A stretch of DNA of 64,000 nucleotides. It comes from Macrocystis pyrifera. Lineage: Eukaryota; Sar; Phaeophyceae; Laminariales; Laminariaceae. Shown here one piece after another: positions 1 through 11,800 of the stretch. How positions within the stretch are numbered: the stretch's first letter is position 1; each line of letters starts with the position of its first letter. Position numbers and translations under genes: made by a program. The stretch lies in contig JASSKH010000010.1 of the NCBI GenBank assembly GCA_031763025.1, positions 868,001-932,000 of the forward strand, in the 5' to 3' direction. The notes below the pieces were generated by a model, which saw nothing but the letters and a program-made list of their open reading frames with translations, was not told the origin of the DNA and made no database searches.

Positions 1-812
1 GTATATATAAACCTTACCGTGTGAAACAAACGACAACAAAATAAAAGCCTGCGCAGGAAGATAAAATACGAAAGAAAAATATAGACCAACCATCACACGA
101 GCGCAGAGTTTCCGTACAGCGGGCAGGCGACAAGCTCGACCTCTTTTCAACTCCTACAAGAACGACCCACAACTAACTCCAAGCCACTTGTCCACACACA
201 ACCTGGACGCAGCCCTACAAAGCGTCGGGCTCCCCCAGAAAACACGTAGTAAGACATAACCAGGTATACTTAGTACATAAACACGGGGGATGGCGAGCGG
301 AGCAGCGCTTTTTTTTTTTTTTTTTCAAGAAAAAAAAAGCGACCTCACCGTCAAGCAGAAAATAATCGATAGACAGCCCGACGAACGATAGGTCGGGTGC
401 CGTCGTCTGACCTCCTGAAACCCCAAGACACCAAGTGAAGTTTTCCACATGCGCGGAAAGCACAGCAAGACCGCCCACGGCGCCGTGGACAATCGTGGAA
501 ATCATCGCGATTTGCCGCAAAAAGTGCCAGAATTGAAGACACGACACAACCGCCAGCGTTGCCACCACCACCACCACCACCACGGAGACGACACCACCAA
601 TGATATCACAAGAAGAACACCAACACCAAACAACCCCACCAACACAACACCAACGCGCTACCACCACCACCACCAACAATAACAACGTCAACACCAACAC
701 CATCACCATCACCATCACCATCACCATAGCCAGCGACGTCAACATCAGCACCAGCAGACACCACGAACACCGCCACATATACCACCACAACTCCCCGGCC
801 CCTCCACCACAC
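1..812. other. Low-complexity sequence downstream of exon 6
   Basis: It holds CAC/ACC trinucleotide runs (about 560-730), a T23 tract near 308-325 and no second convincing exon. It may contain the unresolved 3' end of the TIR-like gene. Confidence 0.3.
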
Positions 813-1058
813 CCTCGCCCTTGACGCTCCACTCCAAGCTCAGCTTGCGCGGGAGTCCCACGCACACGCACCTTCTTCTTCTTGGGGACTAGGAAGTTGA
901 ACATGAAGCCGTCTTGAGGGAGCGGCTCCGTCTGCCCCAGAAGCATCTCTAGCCGGCACCACCCTCGGGTGCAGTAGTGCGCCAGCGACTTGTAGCTGCC
1001 GGCCCAAGAGCAAGACTTCACGAAACGGTTGGGCAGAAACTCTTCGCCGTTGTCCGCC
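813..1058 (-). CDS. Exon 6 of the TIR-like gene: RGWCRLE part
   Basis: It follows a T/G-rich tract ending GTGCAG; one base completes the phase-2 codon from exon 5. It encodes ADNGEEFLPNRFVKSCSWAG, then SYKSLAHYCTRGWCRLEMLL and a basic PKKKKVRVRG stretch. C/G-ending codons dominate to about 830. The frame stays open for a further 600 bases, through GTG-repeat-encoded Val/Met/Leu runs, to 215. I place a possible donor at 812 (GTGTGG), but the true end is unknown; a longer exon ending at a GTGAGG donor near 345 is an alternative. Confidence 0.5.
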
Positions 1059-4000
1059 CTGCACGAACAAACAAACAAACAAAAAAAATGCGAAGCATAC
1101 ACATGATATACATTTAATAAATAGATGTGGTTTGAGAGTCGAAATAGTTTTCTCAATTAATTTTCTCTGGGGAGTCCTTGTGGGAGAAAGAAGGCCGAAA
1201 TTGAGATGGATTTGTACTGCTTGCACATGCCAGGTACGTATTTCCAACAGGCAAGAGCGATTCACATGTCGGAACATCATTTACAAAAGCCCCATCCCAT
1301 CACACCAGGTACGTACCTGGCAACGAAAAGTCTAATAATGAAAAACGAGCTGTTGTAAAACATCATCAGCATCTGTGAGATGGAAGAGTTCGTCTAAAAG
1401 CATCCTTGCAGAGGGGGCTTCGTATTATCTCAGCAAGATTACATCAGACGGCGGCAAAAAAAAAACACACCAGGTGTACTACACTCTAGGCGTGAACACG
1501 AGGATCACTTGGTCTTCGTAAGATGTATAAACGTCCCTTGTATATATGCCAGAAATAAAATACGAAACAAGCAATAACGACAGCCGTCGACGTAGAGCCA
1601 ATCATTTGAAAGATCAGTCCTGCTGATAGCCCGCAAGAAAAACGCCGCCATATCTCCGGTGGGTGGGCATATCAAAACGAAGAAAGCGAGCACGACTTGT
1701 ATATAGGCATGCACACACACCCGGAACAGGCGGGAGAGGAAAACAGCCGAAACGGGAGCATACATATTGGTATTTGATTACGATCAAAACGAGCAAAAGC
1801 GCTCAAGACAAAGCCAATCCTGGAGAGGGGCAGACAAAAGAAACGATCGGGACGGGAGCTGGGGGTAGCCCTAAAATAGGCAAGAAAAAAAAGTTATTAA
1901 TAATCCCAGAAAGAAAGCGCGACGTGCTAAACGCGTGGGGGCAAGGGGGGGAAAAACAATCGGAGCGGGAACTCGGGTGCATATATTAGCTATACAACGA
2001 CGACCAAAAAAGAAAAATGAAAAAGGCGCTATCCTATCGAGTACGACTGCGAAGGCAAAGACCACCCACGGCCGACCCCGCCTCCCCCCTGCCCCACCGC
2101 CCACGTTGAGCCCACGCCAGCGAAAAAAAAAAAAACACAAAAGAGGTTTTTGTAGAACTATGTTTGATTTGCTGGTATACTGTTTTTGTGTGGCTATGTA
2201 GCCCGAGCAACAGCGGCAGCAACAACAGCAGCATCCGTTGAAAGTGTGAGATTGAACGTAGCAAGTCCGTGGGTTTTTAGTGGATCGGAACTGAAACTTG
2301 CATTGAAGACATGTTTGGTTACGTGATACACATGCACTCAACACATGTTTGGTTAGTGGATACATGCAAAGTATCAGAGAGAGGGAGTCTCGTTGAGATT
2401 GAACTCTCATTCAGGAGAGAGACAAGGGAACGGCGGGTAATAGACAAGCACCGACAACACACGGCACCGGACAGAGAAAGTCTGCTTGTTTTTACGTGTC
2501 GTATAATAAGTTTGGCTCCTTGTTCACTTTCGTACAATCACATCCTTCGATCGTTGCATTGAACGATCGAGAGGAGTCGCGAGCGAACGATAGCACTGCT
2601 TCTAAAAGTCTACTGCTGTCGCGGACGTCGGCCACCGCCAAACCAGTTCGTCCCGAAAAGCTCACGCATAAACAGCAACGCGGGCGGGCGACGAGACTCG
2701 TCAAACTCAAAAGAGGCAAACACCCAATCCAACATCACCCCTCCAGCTCTCCAACATCATTACTCATGGCTCCATCTTCATTACCATTACCAATTATCCC
2801 CTCACCATCAGCAATCAACATCCAACACCAGCAGTAACATCAGGTTCAACATCGACATAAAACATGAAAATCAACTCAGCATCAACACCAATATAAATAT
2901 CAGCATCAACTTCAAACATCAAGGTCACCACAACCATCACCACATTCCCGACCGCCCCACCGCTGCCACCACTCCCTTCCTACCACCCCCGCTCCCCTCC
3001 CCCTACCACCATCCACCTCCACCTCTCCCACCCCCCTCACCCTACCGCCGTCACCGCCGCCTGCAAAAACCAATGCACTCACGCGTCTCCCGGGTATACT
3101 GTGAGGATGGCGTCACACCGGCGCATGTACTCCCTCATGCCTCGCATCGTCGCCTTGCTTCGCCGCGTCGAGTCCTGTCAACAGAAAACAAGAACCCGAA
3201 CACGGGGACGGTCAAACACACGCCAACAAAGAGTGTCAGCGCTCGAACTACCTGAAAAAAAGGCGCCCACACTTATTCCAAGTTTTGTCACAGAAAAATG
3301 GCTGCAGTTCTTGAGCGGTTAGAGGTTTCTACTGAAAAAAATGCGTCTTCACATTGATTCCGAGTAGTGTGAAACAAAAATGATCTCAACAAGCGTCCAA
3401 AAAATGATTGCCATTCTTAAGGGGTTCCACACTACTTTCAAGAGGACCGTCCCAAAAACTGGTGGCAGTTCTCGGGGGTTTAAAAATATAGTCTTACAAG
3501 GGTGATTTAATCCAAAGCAGTATCCAAAAACATGGTACCATTTCTTAATGGGTTCCACACAATTTCCAAGTAGGATGTCCCAAAAAAATGGTTGCACGTC
3601 TTCAGGGGTTTAGAACTGCGTCTACACACTAATTCCAAGAATAAAAAGAAAATGATCTTTTGAGTAGTGCACAAAAAAACGGTTGCATTTCTTAAGGACT
3701 TTCACACTACATATTTCTAAGCAGGACGTCCCAAGAAAATGGTTGCAGTTCTCAAGGCGTTTCACACTATTTCCAAGTAGGACGTCCCAACCACAATTGT
3801 TGAGGGGTTTGGCCCTACAGTAAGTCCCACTGCCAAACACAAATCAGATGCTAATTTCAAGTATGCATTACGGGGGACCACAGTAAATAGGACCTACGGT
3901 ACACACAAGAACCTATATATTTCCCTATTTTTACTAACACAATATTTGGTCCTATTAACTACTGCATGGCCCCCCGCAACAGTTTGTTGCCCAGATTGTG

Positions 4001-4639
4001 GGCGCAGCAGAAACAAATTCGAGGAATGCCGCATCGTTGGATTTCAAATAGCCCGCTGGGCGCCAAAAAAACGCAGAGAGCCAACACAGGATCACGTGGG
4101 CTGGACCACCGTGCGTGCGCGTGCTTGAGGGGAGGGCGGGAAGGGCCACACCGGGACATCAAAAAACGAAATGGTCGACGCCACTACTCTCGTGCGCCAA
4201 GCGCCTCATCTCGAGGAAAAGATCAAGGCGAACTCGTGCGAGTGTATATAAAAATACAGAAGAGATCGTGGGAGTCATGTTCTACATCGGAGCGCTGAAA
4301 AGGCGACAAAAAAAAATGCGCGCAAGCTCCTACGAAACCCCCCAGCCTTCAACTACTGGTAAACGAACACCCTGTAGACGTGGAATGGACCGAGCACCGT
4401 AAGGCACGGAAGCATACACCACGCCGTTGCGCGGCGTGTGCTCGCGCCCGTTTACATCCAGAAAAGGCCAACTACTAGATAAAAAACCAATTGGGCACGA
4501 ACCCCGACGCTCCCGTGGTGCTACATACTGGGTCTATATATTATACCGGTACACCCAAAACAGGCACATCAAGAACGCAAAGGCCAAGTGGCATGCCAGG
4601 AAGGGTAAAATAAATGGCCGTCGAAGAGCTGTAGAACAG

Positions 4640-4680
<41 letters not shown>

Positions 4681-7600
4681 TCCAACCTCAGCAGCAGTCT
4701 ATACAACTTCGCGTAGCTTCGACGAAATGATTCATAGGGCCTATCACGACCTGGCCCAAACTCGACTCAAGATGGTTGATAGCCAACACGACCTCCTCAT
4801 CACAGCTTCAGCTTCAATTCCCAGAACTTTCCGAGGCGATCAGGGTAACGCTAGCCATAGTAAATAGAACCTATGGTACACGCCAAACCCTATATATTTA
4901 CCTATTTTTACTGACAATATTTGGTCCTATTTACTATGGTCCCTCGTAATAGACAATCAGATACTCAATCAACCAAAGGTTATCGGTATTGCCTTATCTC
5001 ATACCAGGTACAACATTGTACGTGTCAACCATTTTGTGGAATAGGTGGCTCCGGTAAGCTCTACGCGCTGCTCTATTATATAGTTGGTAGATACTTTCGA
5101 CCGTTGTGTCGAAGCTCGGTCAAGCATAAATAGAATGCATACAAGGCACAAATACCGTATAGCTACTCAGCAGAGCTGTACCACATATTCGACACTATGG
5201 ATGTCGCACGCTGTGTATGAGACGAAGTGAACATACCCTTTACAGTAGTTCATTTGATTGGGGTTGGGGTTAAGGCTGGTTATATTTGTATCGTACACAG
5301 TGACCCTCAATTATGCGCAGTGTCGAGTAAGCTGTAGCCAACGACCAACTCCACAATAAACGCCTCCACCAGGAAAGCGACAAGCATGCAAACGCACGCA
5401 TGCATGCATGCATCAACCTGTGACTAAAAAAGAAAGCCCGCACCAAAACCTTCCATGTGACATCAGTACCGCTATCTTTGAGGTCAGCTCTCGCGCCCTT
5501 CCCCCCTGTATGCAATGCGATTGCGCATGAACGCGCACGCGCTCAAACAAGTCAATACCACCACAAGAACGAAAGTCTAGCAAGACCACAAAGACAAACC
5601 AAAAAACAACGGCAACAAGAAAAAAGGCAACAAAAGAAGAAAAAAAGGAAGTCGTCAGCTATATATAACAAACCTGGTCCACACAAGAATAGTCGATCCA
5701 CAGCAGGACCCGGACATCAGGCGGCAGGTGCGCCCTGATGCGGTCCCCCGCCTCCGCGATGAGTCGGTACTTCTCCCCCCCCCGGGAAGAGGTGTCGGGA
5801 TGGGCGAAGGAAGGGGTAGTGTGTGGCCGCATCCACGCGTGGGACACGAACACGACGAACGATCGGCTGCGGTCGGGCAGGTCTCGGTATCGCACCAATG
5901 CCCTGTCGTCACCGCCGGTAGGGTACCGTAGCGTTGGTGTTGGGTCGGGCGCGGCACGGCACGGGGTAGGGTAAGGGTAGGACAAGGATGGAGTAGGGTA
6001 AGGTAAGGTAGGGTGGGGGAGAGCAGGGTAGCATAAGAATGGGGGGTAGGGTAGGGTAGGGTAGGGTAGGGTAGGGTAGGGTAGGGTAGGATAGGGTAGC
6101 GTAGAGTAGGGCAGGGTAGAGGGTAGGGCAAGGTAGGGGAGGGGAGGGTAAGGCAGAGAGGACAGCGAGCGTGTAGGCCGGGGGTAAGCAGTTGTTAGAC
6201 ACAGCCTTCGCACGGTTTTACTATTCCACTCAGCTTCGTTTCTCTTCCTCTCAAATTCTACAACAACTTCTTTCTTTGCTGCTTTTGCTGATCTCTCTTT
6301 TTCTGTCTTACCTCTGACTATTACTATCGATCCCCGCTTTTTTACTCATCAAGTCATCTAATATTCTCGCCCTCTTTCTTAATGTTCCACAACCACTACA
6401 CCCCGACAAACACCACCACTCACCCCAATCCCACCAAACCAGCAACATCAACACAAACATCTACATCACCCAACACCCTCACTCAAACCCCCAGCACAAC
6501 TACCCTCACCCCCACCATCACCTCGACCACCGACAGGCACCCAAAACCCCTACAAGCGTCACCTTCGGTCAGAGCTGCGAGGGACCCTACGGTGCGCCTT
6601 CAACGCCTCCAGCGGTACCAAGACCATCGACGGCAACGAGTGCGACCCGGGCGTGGGCCCCCTCCTCAGCGCCGCGGCCGCCGCCGCCGCCGCCGCCTGG
6701 CCCGGTGCCATCACCGGCCCTGGCTCCGGCCTCTGCACCCCCGACCTATCGGGGACGGCGATCCCGCCCGCGGCGAGGCGAGTCCGCGAGGCAAGCGCCG
6801 TCGCGGCACGCGCGTCCACGGGGGATATACCGTTAGCGCCGCCGGCAGGCGGCGCAGGCGGCATGACCGCCGAGTTATTCGAGTTGCGCTGATGCCTGTC
6901 AGCGCTTCCGTATCCACCGTCACCACCACCGCCGCCGCCGCCGCCGCCACCGCCGGGGCCCCGGGTACTGCGGAGCTTCTCTCGCAGAGTCCAGGCCGTC
7001 GGCGTACGCGTGCGCGATAGCGCGGCGCTCCAGGTCGGTCTGGTCGCGGGCGTTGTGGTCACCGCCGCCGTAGTCGTGGCCGAGGTCGTAGCCCTCGTCG
7101 CGGGCATGGCCACCGCTCCTCCCCCCCGCCTCCGTTACCGACGTCTCCGCCATGGCTCTGATGTCTCTCGTCCTCGTCATGCCGATCCTGGTCATCGTCT
7201 TCATCGTCGTCTTCGTCTTCTTCCTCGTCCTCCTCCTCGTCTTCCTCTTCGTCTTCATCGTCCTCGTCTCCATCGCGGTCGTCATCGTCGAGGCCCTCCT
7301 CGTCTGCTTCGTCCAGTCGTCGGCCCTGGTCCCCCTCCGCTCCGTCGATCTGCCCCCCGGACATGCCTCCGAAGGAGTTGTACGTAATGCTCTTCCCGCC
7401 CATGCCGCCATCTGTGCTCGTACGCCCCCTGCTGGGGTTGTCGGGGCTAACATTCGAGGAGTACCCTTCCTCCACGCCTGTAAACAAAAGCGAAAGGAAA
7501 AAAGTAAGCAGCAAAAGAAAAAAAAAAAAAAAAAAAGGTTACGCACGCATCGCGGCCAATCGAAAAAAAACGAACGCACAAGAACGATACCGTAAGAGAC

Positions 7601-8413
7601 AAGAAAAAAAAAAAAAAAATCGTCGACCAACACAAAAGCAAAACAAAAATTATGAAACAAGCAACCAATCGATCAACCAAGTGAGTCATGAGCGACGTAC
7701 ATGAAACAAACCCCAACGGGGACAACAAATAAACAAACAAGGCACTGACAGAATCGGACGGGAAAAAACATACAAAAAACGCGGACGAACGCGAAGACGA
7801 AGGTGCGACCGAACGAATAAAACTCAAGTCAGTCAGAACAACAATACAACTAACACACAAAACCCAACAAAAAAATACAAACGACAGCGAACAAGCATCA
7901 AAACACACGGGAAAAAAAAAAGACAAAAAAAAAAAAAAAAAATCGAACTGACGAGCAAGCAAGCAAACAAACGAAACAAACAAAAAACAAACAAAAATTT
8001 CGGACAAAGCGAGCACGAAAGCAGCAGCAGCAGTGGTTTCAGTAGGAAAAAGGAAGAACGGCGGGATCAACCAAAAATCGAGCGGGGCGTGGGGCGCTCT
8101 TGCGCTGGGGGGGTGGGACTACAGAAAAACATTCGGACTGAAAAAACGGAAAAAATCGAAACTACGGGACATAGCGGCGGTGCAATAAAGCACGCCGTGA
8201 ATTTCAACTAAAGACGCCACCGTGTACACTCTTAAACAGGACACCGGTTTTGCTGGACGTGTAAAGACTTTTTTTGAAGCTTAGTTTACTAGTTTTAGTG
8301 CAGGCGGGCGGTCAGCCAAGGGATCTCCTTCGTAGCATATTTGGTGCAAAAAACAACAACAGCATCCGCAGCTTTACAAAAACATAAACAAGTATGTCGC
8401 AAGGGAGGGAGCG

Positions 8414-8458
<45 letters not shown>

Positions 8459-8846
8459 TAGGACTCGATAGGAGATATGTACTCGATCTCATGCATGGCC
8501 GTAGTCATATGACCTTAGACCCTCGCATCCCTACAATGTCGGGACGGAGCATGTCGGGTTTTTACCGATCAGGGGAGGGGGGGGAGGGGGGCGGTACGAC
8601 CCAAAGACCGTGTCTCTCCGAAACAAACAAGCCGGCCACCCAAACCGGCCTACCAACAGCAAGAAGCCAAGGCCGGGTGGAGAAGAATAAAAACAGCCCC
8701 TGAACAGTCAGCGCAAGGCTCCGAACCACGCCAGAATCGACAAGACACGCCGAGCGATCGACGACGCGCCAATACCACCAAAAACTACACCACTGTTGGT
8801 TTTGACAACGCGCAAGACTGGAGAGCGTCAACTGCAAAGCAGCCGA

Positions 8847-8880
<34 letters not shown>

Positions 8881-11800
8881 GCCAACTGCAAAATCAACCG
8901 AAACGGAGGGAGAGGGAGGGAAGGGGCGGGAGCTGCACGGTTCCCTCGCAGTCCAAGCGTGCCGTTCTCGCCGCCTCACGACGGCAGTCTCGGGTCGCAC
9001 ACGACTTTGGTCTTCAAGACCATCAGCTCAAAACTTCCACGGTCACCCACCCACAACAACCCCGAAAAAAGAAAAAAACAGACGCCCTCGCGATTAATCA
9101 TCAGGTCGTCACCAAAACCTTCCAGAAAATAAACGCTAGCAAATCATCACCACATCACCAACGCCGTCGTCGCCGAAAACATTCCAGAAAAAAACACGTT
9201 CGCGACGTGACGCCACGCACGGCCGACGACATCAAGACCTTCGCCGCCCTCGCTCACCGTAACGGCGTCTGCGGTGTCGTCACCGAGTTATACTGCTCTG
9301 CTCCCAAGTCTCTCGAGATTGCAGTGGACAGCGCCAACACAGCATCACGAGATGGACGCGGCCTATGATGCCCGGGGGGGTGGGGGGGGGAAGTCTACTG
9401 AGCACAATTAAGGCGCGCCGGTTCCACTCACAATAGCAATGGCAGGCCCAAGCAACGACATCGTACAAACAAACACGAGCGCACGCGAAGCTAAGCTAAA
9501 CTATGCTACGCCAAGCCGGGCTACATCAAGAGCTGTACCTGAGCTAGACCTACAATAAGGTATAGCTAAAGCAATAACTAAGTTATGAAAAAATAACCAA
9601 GCTGCAGCTACTACCAGGTAGAGCCAAAGCTGCAGCCAACCCTAAGCCACAGCCGAGATAAGCTCAACGAACAGTTTTAAAGCTCTAGGCAAGCGAAGCA
9701 AAAACTATGCTGCGCTACGATACGATATTACATGAGCCTTCAGCAAAGAACACGTCGGCCAGAGGCGAAGACAACACTTGCTCGACAGAATAGACCAAAC
9801 AGCAGGCGGAAGGTCTACCCGCCCGACCATCAGCCCGCCCACGCTCCTCGAGCGCGGCCGGCTGGCTGCAGCTCCAAACAATCCCAAAAGCTCGGATAAG
9901 CAGCACCCGTCAGCGACAGGGTACGTACGCTGCGCAAAGTGCGAGAGACGAACCCGAACCGAACCGAACCTACCGAGGTGCCTTCGACACCGACGAACGC
10001 AGATCGCGGCAGCAAAACGTAACCCTATGGCACGCCCAGATCGCCACTGACCCTGGCCCCTCCCCCCCTCCGCCCCCCTCCTCCAACCACCGTCACTTCC
10101 TTCCTCCCTCCCGCCCTTTCCTCTTACAGCTGACCAAACGGGCGCAGGCGGAAGAAACACACCAGAAACACTACAGCATGCCGGTGTAACATACCGGTAT
10201 CAGGTAACAGGTACCGGATATATAAACACCAGTGAAGCATACTATCAATAGAAACCAGTAAGTACACCGTACGTAAAAACCGGTTCTACAAGTTTTCCCT
10301 TCCGATGTTGGCCAAGAGGAGGCAAAACAACTACTAGTTGCGTACTTACGTACGTACGCAGAGTGGAGCGGGTGTACCTTTTTGAAGGAACAGACAGTCA
10401 AGCCCACGGGAGAGCGAAAAAAAAAAAAAAAAATGCATCGCACGCTGTGGGCCTAGAGGGAGGGAGGGGACCACGCACGAAAGAATACATATCACGACGG
10501 TCCCCCCTCCCAACACCATCCGCACGGCCAGCCAGCGCGTGGCCGAAGAATCTCACATAGCAGACCATCGCGAGCAAGGGCTGCTGTTGCATGCAGGAGA
10601 TCGGTCTTTCGGGCGCGTCAAGGTCTTTCTAGACGCGTCGGGGCTTTTTCTCGACGTGTCAAGGCCTCTCTTCACCTTGATGAACTACTGTAGTTTCAGT
10701 GATGGGGGCGGTCAGTCAAGGGGTCAGACGGCTGTCTCCTAGCATCTTTGATCGCAAAGGGCGCTCTGTGCAGTGGCAGACACGCTCGGTGCGCCTCTTC
10801 GCAACACACACGTCCCAACCTATGAGTACATACCAGGTACCAATACAAATCAAGTTTGCGAAAGAAGAAAAGAAAAAAAAAAGCCAAAATCGAAAAAGCC
10901 AAAATCGAAAAAGCCAAAATCATTTACAACCAAAAGGCCCGATCCTGCCCAATCAAATCGTCGGAAACGGGAGGAAAAAAACTGTGCCGCTGGGAATCGA
11001 GGCATGTAAGTGTGTCGCTACGGCAATCAAGCATCAACAGAGCTCAGGTCATGTAGGACAACAAATGCTTTCGCGTGTACAACTGCTGTTATGTCCGGGG
11101 CATCTACTTCATACAAGGCGCATCTCACATGTACTGAGGGAATATATAGTATAGCAGCAAATGGTACGTACGATATTATTGTTCACATCAAAGTGGACTT
11201 CCCTCTAATTAACAGGCTTCAGCATATACTTGTATATAGATGTCGTGTTTTATCCTCAGGCAACCTTACCATCTGGCGCGGGCACTAGAATCGGCGACAG
11301 ACGGAGTCCAAGCTTCAGCGCATCCTGTGTTTCGTGGCACTTATCTCCTACCAGCTGCTGCTGCTGCGGTGCCTATATACATATTATCGCATCGACGACT
11401 TTGCCAATCGTCTGAATCAGTCACAGCGTATGCAGCGTGGATGAATGAAGGGCTCACAGAAACAAGAGGAGGGGGCTACAGCACGTACTCGTACTGCCTG
11501 CTTGTTCGCACGCGACGCAAGCCGCAAAAACGTGTCAATACGTTAATACACGAGCACCGCATCGTGTACTGGCTGCAGAGAACCACTGCCCACAGAGTAC
11601 TGCCTGCAGAATACCGCCTACTGCCAACAGAATACTGGCTTCAGACTACTGGCTGCAGAATACCGCCTGCAGAGTACTGCTTACTGGTACAGAATAGCCT
11701 CCATCGGTAGTCTCCAGACTAAAGCCTCTAGCTTCCGCGTACACCCAAGGAGAGTATTGTGCTGCCTACGAATACGTACAGAACAATACCTACGTACCAG

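Larger units (their letters stand above)
3175..5673 (-). other. Intron 4 of the TIR-like gene
   Basis: About 2.5 kb from GTTTGT to TTGACAG. It contains a degenerate tandem array, two MITE-1 copies and a 39-base G homopolymer, listed separately. Confidence 0.5.
5903..6968 (-). other. Intron 3 of the TIR-like gene
   Basis: It contains the pentamer array next to the exon 4 acceptor and a coding-like patch on the opposite strand (6575-6893). A third minus frame (6930-6560, poly-Gly then AVMPPAPPAGG) is also open but would need another frame change, so I left it intronic. Confidence 0.35.

Noticed and set aside
215-812. Continuation of exon 6 into a Val/Met/Leu-rich 200-residue extension.
   Set aside because: The hydrophobic runs come from GTG-type microsatellites; kept open only as an alternative end.
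3290-3835. CRISPR-like array.
   Set aside because: Units are diverged, unequal in length and have no constant repeat with unique spacers; the genome is eukaryotic.
6382-7020. 212-residue plus-strand frame rich in Thr, Pro and Arg.
   Set aside because: It mixes low-complexity ACC repeats with an antisense shadow of exon 3; the likelier plus-strand frame is the one at 6575-6893.
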